Assembly (NCBI RefSeq): GCF_003001675.1
Contig: NZ_PVYW01000028.1
Span: 60,868-124,867, forward strand
From: Cohnella sp. SGD-V74
GTDB taxonomy: Bacteria > Bacillota > Bacilli > Paenibacillales > Paenibacillaceae
Reading direction: 5' to 3'
Length of the DNA stretch: 64,000 bases
Made by a program: the position numbers and the translations under genes. The notes under the pieces were generated by a model, which ran no database searches, had not been told where the DNA came from, and saw only the letters and a list, made by a program, of their open reading frames with translations. Positions 23,784 to 32,499 of the stretch are shown here, piece after piece; positions within the stretch are counted from its first letter, which is position 1; every line of letters begins with the position of its first letter.

Positions 23784-26243
23784 ATGAAGAGATTGGGGTG
23801 GGCGGGCATTCTGATGGTCGCGTTAAGCGTGGGTGGCTTCGGATGTGACGCGAATCGCGACGATAAGCCGTTGCCGCCGCAGCATACGTATGCGAATCCG
23901 ATCAGCTTGCCCGACGAATGGAGCGAATACGGGCTGGGAGATCCCTTCGTGTTCTCCTATAACGGCTACTATTATTTGTACGTCAGCACAAGGGACACCG
24001 ACCCGGGCGTTAAAGTGTGGCGCTCGGACAATCTGATCGATTGGACGTACGAAGGGCTGTGCGCCGACGATCCGATAACGACCGCGGCTTACGCGCCGGA
24101 GGTCCGCTACTGGAACGGCAAGTTCTATATGTACACTTCGCCGGCGGGACAGGGGCATTACGTCCTGGTCGGCGATCGGCCGACCGGACCGTTCGAAGTC
24201 GCGACGGACAACTTCGGCCGAACGATCGACGGATCGACGTTCGTGGACGACGACGGCAAGTGGTATTTCTACTACGCGGGCACGCAGGGCATTCAAGCGG
24301 CTCCGATGCCGGATCCGCTGACGGTGGGACCGGAGGAAATCCAGACGGGCGCGTACATGGGCGGCTGGACCGAAGGGGCGACCGTGTTCAAAAGAAACGG
24401 CAAGTATTATATGACGTATACCGGCAATCACGTGTTCAGCAGCGGATACCGGGTGGACGTCGCCGTCAGCGACGATCCGCTGCGAGGTTTCGCAGAGCAG
24501 GCGAACAACCCGGCGCTGCTGCGCACGGAAGGAGCTACCGTCGGACTCGGCCACAACTCGGTCGTGACCGGACCGGATCTGGACACGCAGTATATGGTGT
24601 ACCACAATCTCGAAGGCCATGGCGTCGTCGGACCGCTGCGGCATATGAACCTCGATCGGATCGTATGGAACGGAGACCGCCTGCGGGTGGCCGGCCCGAC
24701 CTCCGATCCGCAGCCCGTGCCGGCGATGCCGGCATTCTCGGATCGTTTCGAAGGGGAATCGCTGGACAAGTCCTGGAAGCGCGAGGGCAAGGCGGAGTGG
24801 ACGACGAGTCCGGACGAAGGGCTGCTCGCGGACGCCGCGGGCGGGGAAGGTCTATCGATGCTGCTGTCCGATGCTCGCACAGGCGTGGATTACACGGCGG
24901 AATTTCATGTTCAGCACCTTTCCGGCGAAACCGGCCGTTCGGGAGTCGTCTTCTCCTATCGGGACGACGATCATTACGGTCTGGTGCAATGGAAGGCCGA
25001 GACGAGAGAAATCGAAGCGAGGTTCGTGCAGGACGGCCAAGCGGTCCCGCTTGACGGCGCGACCGCGCGGATTCCGGATAATCTCGATATCGGAGAGCTG
25101 CAGAAGCTGCGGCTTGAAGTGAGAGGGAGCACCGTTCGCGTCTACGCGGAGGGCATGCGCCTGCTGACGTTGACGCTGCCCGGCGAAGCGGGCGAAGGAC
25201 GGATCGGTTATGCCGTCGAAGGGGCGCAAGCGCGTTACGGCTATGTCGCCTTCAGCAATGTCGTCGACGGCAGCGGCGCCAACGTTGCTTATGCGCCTGT
25301 ACCTGGAATCGTGGACGCAATCCACAACGAGAAAGGCCCGGCGGCCGGCTACTCGCTCGCCGAAGACGGCAACGGAGGCTTCGCCGCGGCGCAGCTTGGC
25401 AAGGGATCGCGGTTGACGTATGTCGCGAACGTCGCGAAGGGCGGCGAATACAGCTTGCGATTCCGCCTGAACGCGGGCGCGGCGGGAGCGAAGTTCAAGC
25501 TGCTGGAGGACGGCTCCGCTGTGGCCGGCAGTGTGGAAGTTAAGCCCGATCCCGCTGCGAACGCGTGGCAGACGGTCGTCGTGAACGGGGTAAAGCTCAG
25601 CGAGGGCGTCCACCGATGGACGTTCGAGGTCGAGAAGGGCGAGATGGCGTTGTCCTGGATCGAGGCGGCGGTCTACGTTCCCGTCGAAGCAAGGACGGAC
25701 GAGTTCGACGCGAAGCTCATATCGGGCTGGACGAGGTACGAAGGGGATTGGTCCGTCAAGGACGGAGAGCTTCGCTCCTCATCGACGACGAACGGCAAGC
25801 TCGTGACAGGCGAAGACGGCTGGACGGATTACGAAGTGCAAGCGGACGTCTCCGTGCCGGAAGCGGGCAGTCAATCGGGCATCGCGGTACGGGTGACCGA
25901 GCCCGCGAACGGCATGGAGCTGAATCAGAATCGGGACGATTTCCTGCGGGGCTATTACGCCTATGTCGACGAGAGTGGCGTCCATCTCGTGAAGCACGAT
26001 TACAATACCGTTCCGCTGGCGGACAAGGAGATGGCGATGCCTGCCGCCGGAGAGATGATTCAATTGAAAATCAGAGCCGTCGGCAACCGGATTTCCGTAT
26101 TTGTCGACGAGGCCGAAGAGCCGGCGATCGAGTACGCGGACGCCAGCGTGCGGACGTTCTTGAACGGCCGAATCGCGCTTAAGACGGTTGCCGCCGCCGG
26201 CCGATTCGACCATGTTCGGATCGAGCCGATACTACACAGATAA
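23784..26243 (+). CDS. GH43 glycoside hydrolase lipoprotein with accessory carbohydrate-binding-type domains
   Basis: Surface-anchored enzyme likely releasing arabinose or xylose from hemicellulose. Signal peptide with Cys in GGFGC (about residue 20), then a five-bladed propeller (about 30-320). GLGDPFVFSYNGYYYLY carries the base Asp, APEVRYWNGKFYMYT follows, and GWTEGATVFKRNGKYYMTYT carries the acid Glu. Downstream are a LamG-like sandwich (about 320-500), a CBM6/35-like domain (about 510-630) and a second LamG-like domain (about 640-815). Start at 23784 with GGAGGG upstream, 819 aa. It lies between the acyltransferase-like gene and the GH2 gene in the same direction. Confidence 0.88.
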   Translation: MKRLGWAGILMVALSVGGFGCDANRDDKPLPPQHTYANPISLPDEWSEYGLGDPFVFSYNGYYYLYVSTRDTDPGVKVWRSDNLIDWTYEGLCADDPITTAAYAPEVRYWNGKFYMYTSPAGQGHYVLVGDRPTGPFEVATDNFGRTIDGSTFVDDDGKWYFYYAGTQGIQAAPMPDPLTVGPEEIQTGAYMGGWTEGATVFKRNGKYYMTYTGNHVFSSGYRVDVAVSDDPLRGFAEQANNPALLRTEGATVGLGHNSVVTGPDLDTQYMVYHNLEGHGVVGPLRHMNLDRIVWNGDRLRVAGPTSDPQPVPAMPAFSDRFEGESLDKSWKREGKAEWTTSPDEGLLADAAGGEGLSMLLSDARTGVDYTAEFHVQHLSGETGRSGVVFSYRDDDHYGLVQWKAETREIEARFVQDGQAVPLDGATARIPDNLDIGELQKLRLEVRGSTVRVYAEGMRLLTLTLPGEAGEGRIGYAVEGAQARYGYVAFSNVVDGSGANVAYAPVPGIVDAIHNEKGPAAGYSLAEDGNGGFAAAQLGKGSRLTYVANVAKGGEYSLRFRLNAGAAGAKFKLLEDGSAVAGSVEVKPDPAANAWQTVVVNGVKLSEGVHRWTFEVEKGEMALSWIEAAVYVPVEARTDEFDAKLISGWTRYEGDWSVKDGELRSSSTTNGKLVTGEDGWTDYEVQADVSVPEAGSQSGIAVRVTEPANGMELNQNRDDFLRGYYAYVDESGVHLVKHDYNTVPLADKEMAMPAAGEMIQLKIRAVGNRISVFVDEAEEPAIEYADASVRTFLNGRIALKTVAAAGRFDHVRIEPILHR

Positions 26244-26273
26244 CGCATGACGAAGGGAACAGGTGAGTACACG

Positions 26274-28034
26274 ATGACTTTAAGCCTATATCGGCCGGAC
26301 TATCCGCGACCTCAGTTCGTAAGACAGGAATGGATGAACCTTAACGGGGAATGGGACTTCAGATTCGACGACGGCAACCAAGGAGAGACGGAGCAGTGGT
26401 TCCGTTCGTTCGCCGGAGACCGCACAATCGTCGTGCCGTTCTCCTACGAGACGAAGGCGAGCGGCATCGAAGATCCGACCGCGCACCCGCACGTCTGGTA
26501 TCGCCGCGCGTTCGACGTGCCGGCTGAGCAGCGGGGACGCAACGTCGTGCTTCATTTTCAAGGCGTCGATTACTTGGCCAAAGTATGGGTGAACGGCGAA
26601 TACGTCGGTTCCCATGAAGGCGGTTATGCCGCTTTCTCATTCGATGTCACTTCGCTGCTCCGCTCCGACGGCGCCAACGAAATCGTCGTGAAGGCCGAAG
26701 ACGCCGAGAGCGGCACGCAGCCGAGAGGCAAGCAGCGCTGGCGCACCGCCAATTTCGGGTGCTGGTACGTGCAGACGACGGGAATCTGGCAGACGGTATG
26801 GCTGGAATACGTCGACCCGAGCCATCTGCAATCGGTCAAAATGACGCCGGACGTAGACGCGAACGCCGTCCGCATCGATTACCGGGTCAGCGACAAGTCC
26901 GCAGCTGGGCAACCGCTGCGGTTGACGACCGCGATCACGATGGACGGGGAAATCATCCGGGAAACGACGCAGCTCGTCGACCGCTCGGCTTTCTCCGCGA
27001 CGTTCGATCTGATCAGCGAGAAGCGCGAATGGCGCGTCGAGTACTGGAGCCCGAGCAATCCGAAGCTGTATGAGGTAACGTTCACGCTGACGGAAGGCGA
27101 CCAAGTCGTCGACCGCGTCTCCTCCTATTTCGGCTTGCGCAAAATCGCGATCGTCGGCGAGCGGATCATGCTCAATTACGATCAGTTGTATCAACGTCTG
27201 ATTTTGGATCAGGGATATTGGCAGGACAGTCACTTGACGCCGCCATCGGAAGAGGCGATCATTGCGGACATCGACGCCATCTTGGCGATGGGTTACAATG
27301 GGGTGCGCAAGCATCAGAAAATCGAGGACGCCCGCTTCCTGTACTGGTGCGACGTCAAAGGCCTGCTCGTCTGGTCCGAAGCGGCCGCGACTTACGAGTT
27401 CAACGACGAGGCCGTCGATCGGTTTACCCGCGAATGGCTGGAAATCGTGCAGCAGCAATACAACCACCCGAGCATTATTACGTGGGTGCCGTTTAACGAA
27501 TCGTGGGGCATTGGCAACGTGTTCTCCGATCGCCGTCAACAGCAGTTCACGGAAGCGATCTACCACCTCACGAAGGCGATCGACCCGAACCGGCCGGTCA
27601 TTGTGAACGACGGATGGGAGCATACGGTGTCCGACATTCTCACGCTTCACGATTACGAGGAAAACGGAGACTCGTTCTTGCAGCGTTACGCCGACAAGGA
27701 CGCGATTGCCGGCAACAAGCACTCGTTCAACAATTGGCGGTTCGCGATGGCCCAAGGCTACGCTTATCGCGGGCAGCCGGTCATCATCAGCGAATTCGGC
27801 GGCATCGCGTTCAAGGACGAGAAGGGATGGGGCTACGGCAACCAGGTAGACAACGAAGAATCGTTCCTCGCCCGCTTCAGAGGCATCACGCAAGCGATCA
27901 AGTCGACGCCGTACGTCAGCGGCTATTGCTACACTCAGATCACCGACGTGCAGCAGGAAGTGAACGGATTGCTGACGGAAGACCGCAAGCCGAAAGTTCC
28001 GCTGGAAAAAATACGCGAGATCAATCTGGCGTAA
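26274..28034 (+). CDS. Glycoside hydrolase family 2 (beta-galactosidase/beta-glucuronidase type)
   Basis: Cytosolic exo-glycosidase, 586 aa. The jelly-roll domain has NLNGEWDFRFDDG and VWYRRAFDVP, followed by an Ig-like domain and the TIM barrel. YNGVRKHQKIEDARFLYWCD opens the barrel, the acid/base Glu is in WVPFNESWG and the nucleophile Glu in VIISEFGG. The length and the lack of C-terminal domains resemble smaller GH2 enzymes rather than LacZ. AGGTGAG precedes the ATG at 26274. The specificity cannot be decided from sequence; arabinopyranosidase, galactosidase and glucuronidase are all possible. Confidence 0.87.
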   Translation: MTLSLYRPDYPRPQFVRQEWMNLNGEWDFRFDDGNQGETEQWFRSFAGDRTIVVPFSYETKASGIEDPTAHPHVWYRRAFDVPAEQRGRNVVLHFQGVDYLAKVWVNGEYVGSHEGGYAAFSFDVTSLLRSDGANEIVVKAEDAESGTQPRGKQRWRTANFGCWYVQTTGIWQTVWLEYVDPSHLQSVKMTPDVDANAVRIDYRVSDKSAAGQPLRLTTAITMDGEIIRETTQLVDRSAFSATFDLISEKREWRVEYWSPSNPKLYEVTFTLTEGDQVVDRVSSYFGLRKIAIVGERIMLNYDQLYQRLILDQGYWQDSHLTPPSEEAIIADIDAILAMGYNGVRKHQKIEDARFLYWCDVKGLLVWSEAAATYEFNDEAVDRFTREWLEIVQQQYNHPSIITWVPFNESWGIGNVFSDRRQQQFTEAIYHLTKAIDPNRPVIVNDGWEHTVSDILTLHDYEENGDSFLQRYADKDAIAGNKHSFNNWRFAMAQGYAYRGQPVIISEFGGIAFKDEKGWGYGNQVDNEESFLARFRGITQAIKSTPYVSGYCYTQITDVQQEVNGLLTEDRKPKVPLEKIREINLA

Positions 28035-28051
28035 CGAAAGCCGACTAGTCG

Positions 28052-28081
28052 CCCCGCATCCGCTCCGGATGCGGGGTTGTC
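28052..28081 (+). terminator. Intrinsic terminator after the GH2 gene
   Basis: CCCCGCATCCG and CGGATGCGGGG make a perfect 11-bp stem with a 3-base loop, followed by a short T-rich stretch. It closes the saccharide region begun at 19612. Confidence 0.75.
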
Positions 28082-28147
28082 TGCGTTATTGCCGAGTCTT
28101 CCGCTGACGACCGGCGGGTGCGGCGGCTTACCAGACGCCAAAAAGCG

Positions 28148-28176
28148 TTGTTGGATCGTTCGACAGCCATTAGAAT
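28148..28176 (+). promoter_or_regulatory. Promoter of the alpha/beta hydrolase gene
   Basis: TTGTTG (28148-28153) and TAGAAT (28171-28176) are 17 bp apart, 31 bp before the ATG. Confidence 0.5.
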
Positions 28177-28206
28177 AGGAAGAAACGACAATCAGGGGGA
28201 AACGCG

Positions 28207-29010
28207 ATGGGTATGGACAGAGAATGGATCAGATTGTGGCCGGGCGACGCTCCGGGCGCGCAAGGCGGCGGGGACGAGGATACTCCGGCGATTCAAGCCT
28301 ACCCGGTTCAACAGAGAGGAAGAGGGGCGGTCATTGTGCTCCCCGGCGGCGGATACGGCACGCGCGCGGGCCATGAGGGAGAACCGATCGCGCTTTGGCT
28401 GAACGGCATCGGCATTCCCGCATTCGTGCTGCGCTACCGGGTCGCGCCGTATCGGCATCCGAGCCCGCTGACCGATGCGCAAAGAGCGGTGCGCTATGTT
28501 CGGCATCATGCCGGACAATGGGGGATCGATCCGGGGAAAATCGCCGTGCTCGGCTTCTCCGCGGGAGGGCATCTCACCGTATCGGCCGGGACTCATTACG
28601 ACGGCGGCAATCCGGAAGCGGCCGATCCGATCGACCGGGAATCGTGCCGTCCTGACGCGATCGTGCCTTGTTATCCGGTCGTGACGATGCAGCGTCCCTT
28701 CGTGCATGAAGGATCGCGGGCGAATTTGCTGGGCGAAGATCCCAATCCGTCGCTTGTGGAGTCGTTCAGCGGCGAGAAGCAGGTCACGCCGGACACGCCC
28801 CCGGCCTTCATCTGGCATACGGCCGACGACGGGGCCGTACCGGTCGAGAACGCGCTGTTGCTCGCCGGGGCGTACAGCCGGAACAAGGTGCCCTACGAGC
28901 TGCACGTCTACGAAACGGGGCAACACGGGCTGGGACTCGCGAAGGAAGACGAGCGCGTGGCGACGTGGACGGATTTGTGCGGTTCCTGGCTGATCAAGCG
29001 GGGCTGGTGA
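28207..29010 (+). CDS. Alpha/beta hydrolase, acetyl-esterase-like
   Basis: 267 aa serine hydrolase. VLPGGGYGTRAGHEG forms the oxyanion loop region, the nucleophile Ser is in GFSAGGHL, the Asp in HTADDGAVPVENAL and the His in TGQHGLGL. This pattern fits xylan and acetyl-oligosaccharide esterases and related BD-FAE-type hydrolases. No signal peptide is seen, so it probably deacetylates imported oligosaccharides. AGGGGGA precedes the ATG. Confidence 0.82.
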   Translation: MGMDREWIRLWPGDAPGAQGGGDEDTPAIQAYPVQQRGRGAVIVLPGGGYGTRAGHEGEPIALWLNGIGIPAFVLRYRVAPYRHPSPLTDAQRAVRYVRHHAGQWGIDPGKIAVLGFSAGGHLTVSAGTHYDGGNPEAADPIDRESCRPDAIVPCYPVVTMQRPFVHEGSRANLLGEDPNPSLVESFSGEKQVTPDTPPAFIWHTADDGAVPVENALLLAGAYSRNKVPYELHVYETGQHGLGLAKEDERVATWTDLCGSWLIKRGW

Positions 29011-29076
29011 CGCACGGCGCGGGAGTTAAAGCGCCGTCGCAACGGCAACGGATCTGAGTGAGATGGGAGCTGCGTC

Positions 29077-30480
29077 ATGTTATTCGTGTGGATCGCGTTA
29101 TGGGCGGTCGCGCTGATTTTGCTGATCGCGGACCCGCGTTCCGCCGTGAACCGGAGGCTGAGCGCGGTCGCCTTGAGCGGCGGAGCGGGCGCTCTCGCGG
29201 CGACGCTGTCGGATTCTTTTATTCCGTATATTCGCGAGAGCCGACCCCATGCCGGTTTGGAGGAAGCGCTGTACTCTGTGCAGGTGGCGGCTTCGTTAAC
29301 CTCGTATTACGGTCTGCCGTACTTTTTTATTCTGTTCGCCCTGGCTTATCGACCGGTTCGGCTGCAAGGCGCTCTGCGATGGGGCGTTCCGCTGCTCCTG
29401 CTGCTGCCTGTCGTCTATTGTCTCGCATTTACGCCTCCGTACAACGAATATCAGCCGGTCTCCCACTCGATCATCGTCTGGTGGGCCGTGCCTTATTTTC
29501 TGACTGCCGCGGCAATCGTCCTGTCCAAAAAAACGGGGCATCGCACGCTGTCCCACACGCATTGGATCATCTGTCTGGCGGTGCTGCCCACCACGCTGCT
29601 GGGGATGGTGATGAGCTACGTGCTTCCGAGCCTGGGCATGCTGCGCATGTGGCGGTACAACGTGTGGTTCGTAGGCATCGGGGTCGCGGTGTTCCTGATC
29701 GGGCTGTTTACGTACGGATTTCTCGGGATGAGGCTGCTTGTCGACAGACGGCGGCTCGATTCCACGCTGCGGGCGGTCACGTCGGGGACGGCGATTCTTC
29801 ATCATGCGATCAAGAACGACGTAGGGAAAATGCGGCTTTTTACCGAGAAAATGAAGAGCTACGCGGAGACGACGAACCAACCGGAGCTGCTCGAGGATCT
29901 GGCGGTCGTGCAGAAGGCTTCGAGCCATATCCAGGAGATGATCTCCCGCGTGCATCGGCGGACGGAGGATCTGGAAATCCGACCTCGGGACGTTCGGCTG
30001 GACGAGCTCGTTCGCGAGACGATCAAGCCGTTCGTTCCTCGGCTCGGGCAAGTCCGGTTGGAGCTGGAGCTGGCGGAAGGCTGGAACTGCCGGGTCGATC
30101 CGGCGCAGACGGGAGAGGCGCTGGGCAACGTCGTATCCAACGCGCTGGAGGCGATGAACGGGCGGGGGACGCTGGTCGTGGCGCTGAAGGAAGGCAAGCG
30201 CGAGCTGACGCTGGAGATTCGGGATACGGGACCGGGGATGACCAAGTTTCAAGCCGTGCAGGCGCTGGAACCGTTCTATACGACGAAGGGGGGAGCCGGC
30301 GGATTCGGTCTGGGACTGCCGTACGCCTACCACGTCATGCGCAAGCACGGAGGTTCTCTGCATCTGAGCAGCAAAATCGGTGAGGGCGCGAGCGTGTACT
30401 TGGTTTTTCCGAAAAAGAGCGTAGGGGCGGTCAAAGCGACTAGCTCGATATCCCCTTCCATCAGTGGATCGCCGGGATGA
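29077..30480 (+). CDS. Membrane sensor histidine kinase whose C-terminal end is encoded by a repeat
   Basis: 467 aa. The N-terminal half has about seven hydrophobic segments. The His box is ILHHAIKNDVGKMRLFTEKM (near residue 245), followed by a HATPase with ALGNVVSNALEAM, IRDTGPGM and GGFGLGLPYAYHVMRKHGG. It pairs with the LuxR-type regulator downstream. The last residues, TSSISPSISGSPG, are encoded by the first unit of repeat family B (from about 30443), so the natural end of the protein was probably altered by repeat insertion or expansion. Confidence 0.85.
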   Translation: MLFVWIALWAVALILLIADPRSAVNRRLSAVALSGGAGALAATLSDSFIPYIRESRPHAGLEEALYSVQVAASLTSYYGLPYFFILFALAYRPVRLQGALRWGVPLLLLLPVVYCLAFTPPYNEYQPVSHSIIVWWAVPYFLTAAAIVLSKKTGHRTLSHTHWIICLAVLPTTLLGMVMSYVLPSLGMLRMWRYNVWFVGIGVAVFLIGLFTYGFLGMRLLVDRRRLDSTLRAVTSGTAILHHAIKNDVGKMRLFTEKMKSYAETTNQPELLEDLAVVQKASSHIQEMISRVHRRTEDLEIRPRDVRLDELVRETIKPFVPRLGQVRLELELAEGWNCRVDPAQTGEALGNVVSNALEAMNGRGTLVVALKEGKRELTLEIRDTGPGMTKFQAVQALEPFYTTKGGAGGFGLGLPYAYHVMRKHGGSLHLSSKIGEGASVYLVFPKKSVGAVKATSSISPSISGSPG

Positions 30481-30590
30481 TCGCTTCGGTTGGGGAGGAG
30501 AGGAGTATCCCTTTCGGTCAGGGAGCAGGCTTAGGGGCCGGTTTGTCCCGGGAAGAAGATGAGATATCCCTCTTGCTCAGGCTAAAGTCC
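30443..30590. repeat. Repeat family B, three diverged units of 57-59 bp
   Basis: The core TATCCC(T/C)TTCGGGTCAGG recurs with its TATCC at 30449, 30506 and 30565. The units are diverged (TATCCCCTTCCATCAG, TATCCCTTTCGGTCAGG, TATCCCTCTTGCTCAGG). The first unit lies inside the kinase reading frame and supplies its stop region. The same core forms the array at 60979-61250. Confidence 0.7.
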
Positions 30591-30635
30591 GGTTGACCCG
30601 CACAGGGAAAAGAGACAAAGAGGAGGCGTATGCGG

Positions 30636-31295
30636 ATGGATCTTATCAAAGTCGGAATCGTAGAGGACGACAAGGATTGGCTTCGCGGCCTGCGCGCCTA
30701 TCTGGACGGGCAATCGGACATCGAAGTGGTGTTCGCGACGGACGATCCTCAAGCGCTGCGGGATGAGCTGGCTCCGGGCGGGCTTGCGGCGGATGTCGTC
30801 CTGATGGACATTATGCTGCACGGCGAGCCGGAGGGCATTCGATTGGCAGAGGAAGTCGCGGCGGCCACGGGAGCCCGGGTCGTCATGCTCACTTCCATGG
30901 AGGAAAAGGAGCTGATCTTCCGTTCCTTCCAGGCCGGGGCGATCGACTACCAGATCAAAGGCGACTTCGAATCGCTTCCGAATGCGGTCCGCGCCGCCGC
31001 GAGACGGGAATCTCCGATCAGTCCGGCGGCCGCCGAGCGGATGCGCGAGGAGTTCCGCAGGCTGAAGCAGCTGGAGCTCGAGTTCGAGAAGAAGAAGATG
31101 CAGGATCTCATCACGCCTTCCGAGCTGGAGCTGTTGAAGCTGATCGACAAGGGCTATACCCAGACCGAGATCGCGGGGCGGCTCGTCCTGTCGATCCGCA
31201 CGGTCAAAAACCACGTTAACCACATTCTGAAAAAGCTCGGCTCCAAAGGTTCCAAAGAGGCCGCGCGCGAGGCGAAGGACAAGGGTTTGTTTTGA
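30636..31295 (+). CDS. NarL/LuxR-type response regulator
   Basis: About 219 aa. The receiver domain has VGIVEDDKDW, phospho-acceptor Asp in VVLMDIMLHGEPEGI and VVMLTSMEEKE. A charged alpha-helical linker (RMREEFRRLKQLELEFEKKKM) leads to a LuxR helix-turn-helix, LITPSELELLKLIDKGYTQTEIAGRLVLSIRTVKNHVNHILKKL written in parts: ITPSELELLK, GYTQTEIA and TVKNHVNHILKKLG. AGGAGG at 30621-30626 favours the ATG at 30636 over that at 30630. It presumably serves the preceding kinase. Its gene is flanked on both sides by repeat arrays of different families. Confidence 0.88.
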   Translation: MDLIKVGIVEDDKDWLRGLRAYLDGQSDIEVVFATDDPQALRDELAPGGLAADVVLMDIMLHGEPEGIRLAEEVAAATGARVVMLTSMEEKELIFRSFQAGAIDYQIKGDFESLPNAVRAAARRESPISPAAAERMREEFRRLKQLELEFEKKKMQDLITPSELELLKLIDKGYTQTEIAGRLVLSIRTVKNHVNHILKKLGSKGSKEAAREAKDKGLF

Positions 31296-31317
31296 GAGTA
31301 CAGTCGGTCCCCGCCGC

Positions 31318-31615
31318 TCTCGCGCAATAGAGCCGCCGCGCGTGCTTATAGTTGCCAGCCCCCTGGGTTCGCGCACAGTAGAGCCGTCGCACGTGCTTAT
31401 AGTTGCCAGCCCCCGCCGCTCCCGCACAATAGAGCCGTCGCACGTGCTTATAGTTGCCAGCCCCCGCCGCTCCTGCGCAATAGAGCCGTCGCACGCGCTT
31501 ATAGTTGGCAGCCCCCGCCGCTCCCGCGCAATAGAGCCGCCGCACGTGCTTATAGTCGCCAGCCCCCTGGGTTCGCGCACAGTAGAGCCGCCGCACGTGC
31601 CTATTGTCTCCATTC
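31318..31615. repeat. Tandem array of six 51-bp repeats (family A)
   Basis: CGTGCTTAT or its variant starts at 31341, 31392, 31443, 31494, 31545 and 31596, a period of exactly 51 bp throughout. The conserved half is AATAG-N2-CCGT-N4-CGTGCTTAT-N-GT, identical in spacing to the array at 17981-18355, while the other half is specific to this array (GCCAGCCCCCGCCGCTCCCG). A frame runs through because 51 is a multiple of three, but no good ribosome site or known protein is seen. Nothing else was found between 31296 and 31759. Confidence 0.9.
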
Positions 31616-31759
31616 CCTCCATGCCAGCTAACCTCAGAGAGTTTATGACAAGGTACCAAGAAAAGTTGGTACTTTTTTTCGTGCGTCAATTTTCTAGAAT
31701 GAAGTTGTAAAGAGTGACGCACAATTTCCAAATACACCCTATGGAATGGGGCGAGGAGG

Positions 31760-32485
31760 ATGGGCATGGCTACGACGGATTTCGCGCCGTTCTCGGCGGC
31801 GCATGCGCTGGGAATGGCGATGGCCGCGGCGATCGTTGTCGGCATCGTTCTGTTCCGGCGGCGGTTTCGCACCCCGCGCGCGAACCGGGGCGCGAGGTAT
31901 GCTCTTGTCGCGATACTGGTCGTCTGCGAGCTGTCGCTGCAAGCGTGGTACGGAATAACGGACAACTGGGGCCTGCATTCCTTGCCGCTTCAACTGTGCA
32001 GCGTCATGATGTGGCTGTCGGCGATCGCGCTGCTCACGCGCAGCCGCAGGCTGTACGAGGTAACGTTCTTCCTCGGCATTATCGGCGCGATGCAGGCGCT
32101 GCTCACGCCCAATCTGGACGCGGGGTACCCGGAATTCCGCTACTTTCATTTCTTCATCGCGCACGGCGCCATTATCGGGGCAAGCCTGTTCCTGACCGCG
32201 ATCGAAGGCTACCGCCCGACGACGGCGTCGGTGTTCCGGGCGCTCGGCTGGCTTCATGTCATCGCGGTTCCCGCCGCCGTCGCGAACGCGCTGACGGGCG
32301 CCAACTTCATGTTTCTCGCCCGCAAGCCGAGCACCGCATCGCTGCTGGATCTGCTGGCTCCGTGGCCGTGGTATCTGCTTCAACTTGAGCTGGTCGCGCT
32401 TGCGCTCTGTTTTCTTATGCTGGGCATCGTCAGACTTATCGATCGTCTGCTTCATATTCGCGCCGCCAAGGCGCGCCAATTCTAG
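31760..32485 (+). CDS. TIGR02206/YwaF-like integral membrane protein
   Basis: 241 aa with about seven hydrophobic segments and the family stretch WGLHSLPLQLCSVMMWLSAIAL. The function of this family is unknown. GAGGAGG lies just before the ATG at 31760, and the second in-frame ATG at 31766 has better spacing. The next membrane protein gene begins 14 bp after the stop, so the two are probably co-transcribed. Confidence 0.75.
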   Translation: MGMATTDFAPFSAAHALGMAMAAAIVVGIVLFRRRFRTPRANRGARYALVAILVVCELSLQAWYGITDNWGLHSLPLQLCSVMMWLSAIALLTRSRRLYEVTFFLGIIGAMQALLTPNLDAGYPEFRYFHFFIAHGAIIGASLFLTAIEGYRPTTASVFRALGWLHVIAVPAAVANALTGANFMFLARKPSTASLLDLLAPWPWYLLQLELVALALCFLMLGIVRLIDRLLHIRAAKARQF

Positions 32486-32499
32486 GAGGCTGATGCAAG

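Noticed and set aside
31318..31615. Possible CRISPR array
   Set aside because: The period is 51 bp and both halves of each unit are nearly identical within the array, so there are no unique spacers. No cas gene is present in the window.
30582..31622. Long minus-strand frame over the response-regulator gene and repeats
   Set aside because: It is antisense to a well-supported regulator and continues into repeats. Such frames are common shadows in GC-rich DNA.
31342..31710. Plus-strand reading frame of 122 codons through the 51-bp repeats as a real gene
   Set aside because: No convincing ribosome site, no known protein, and it is open only because the period is divisible by three. Kept as a finding rather than a CDS.
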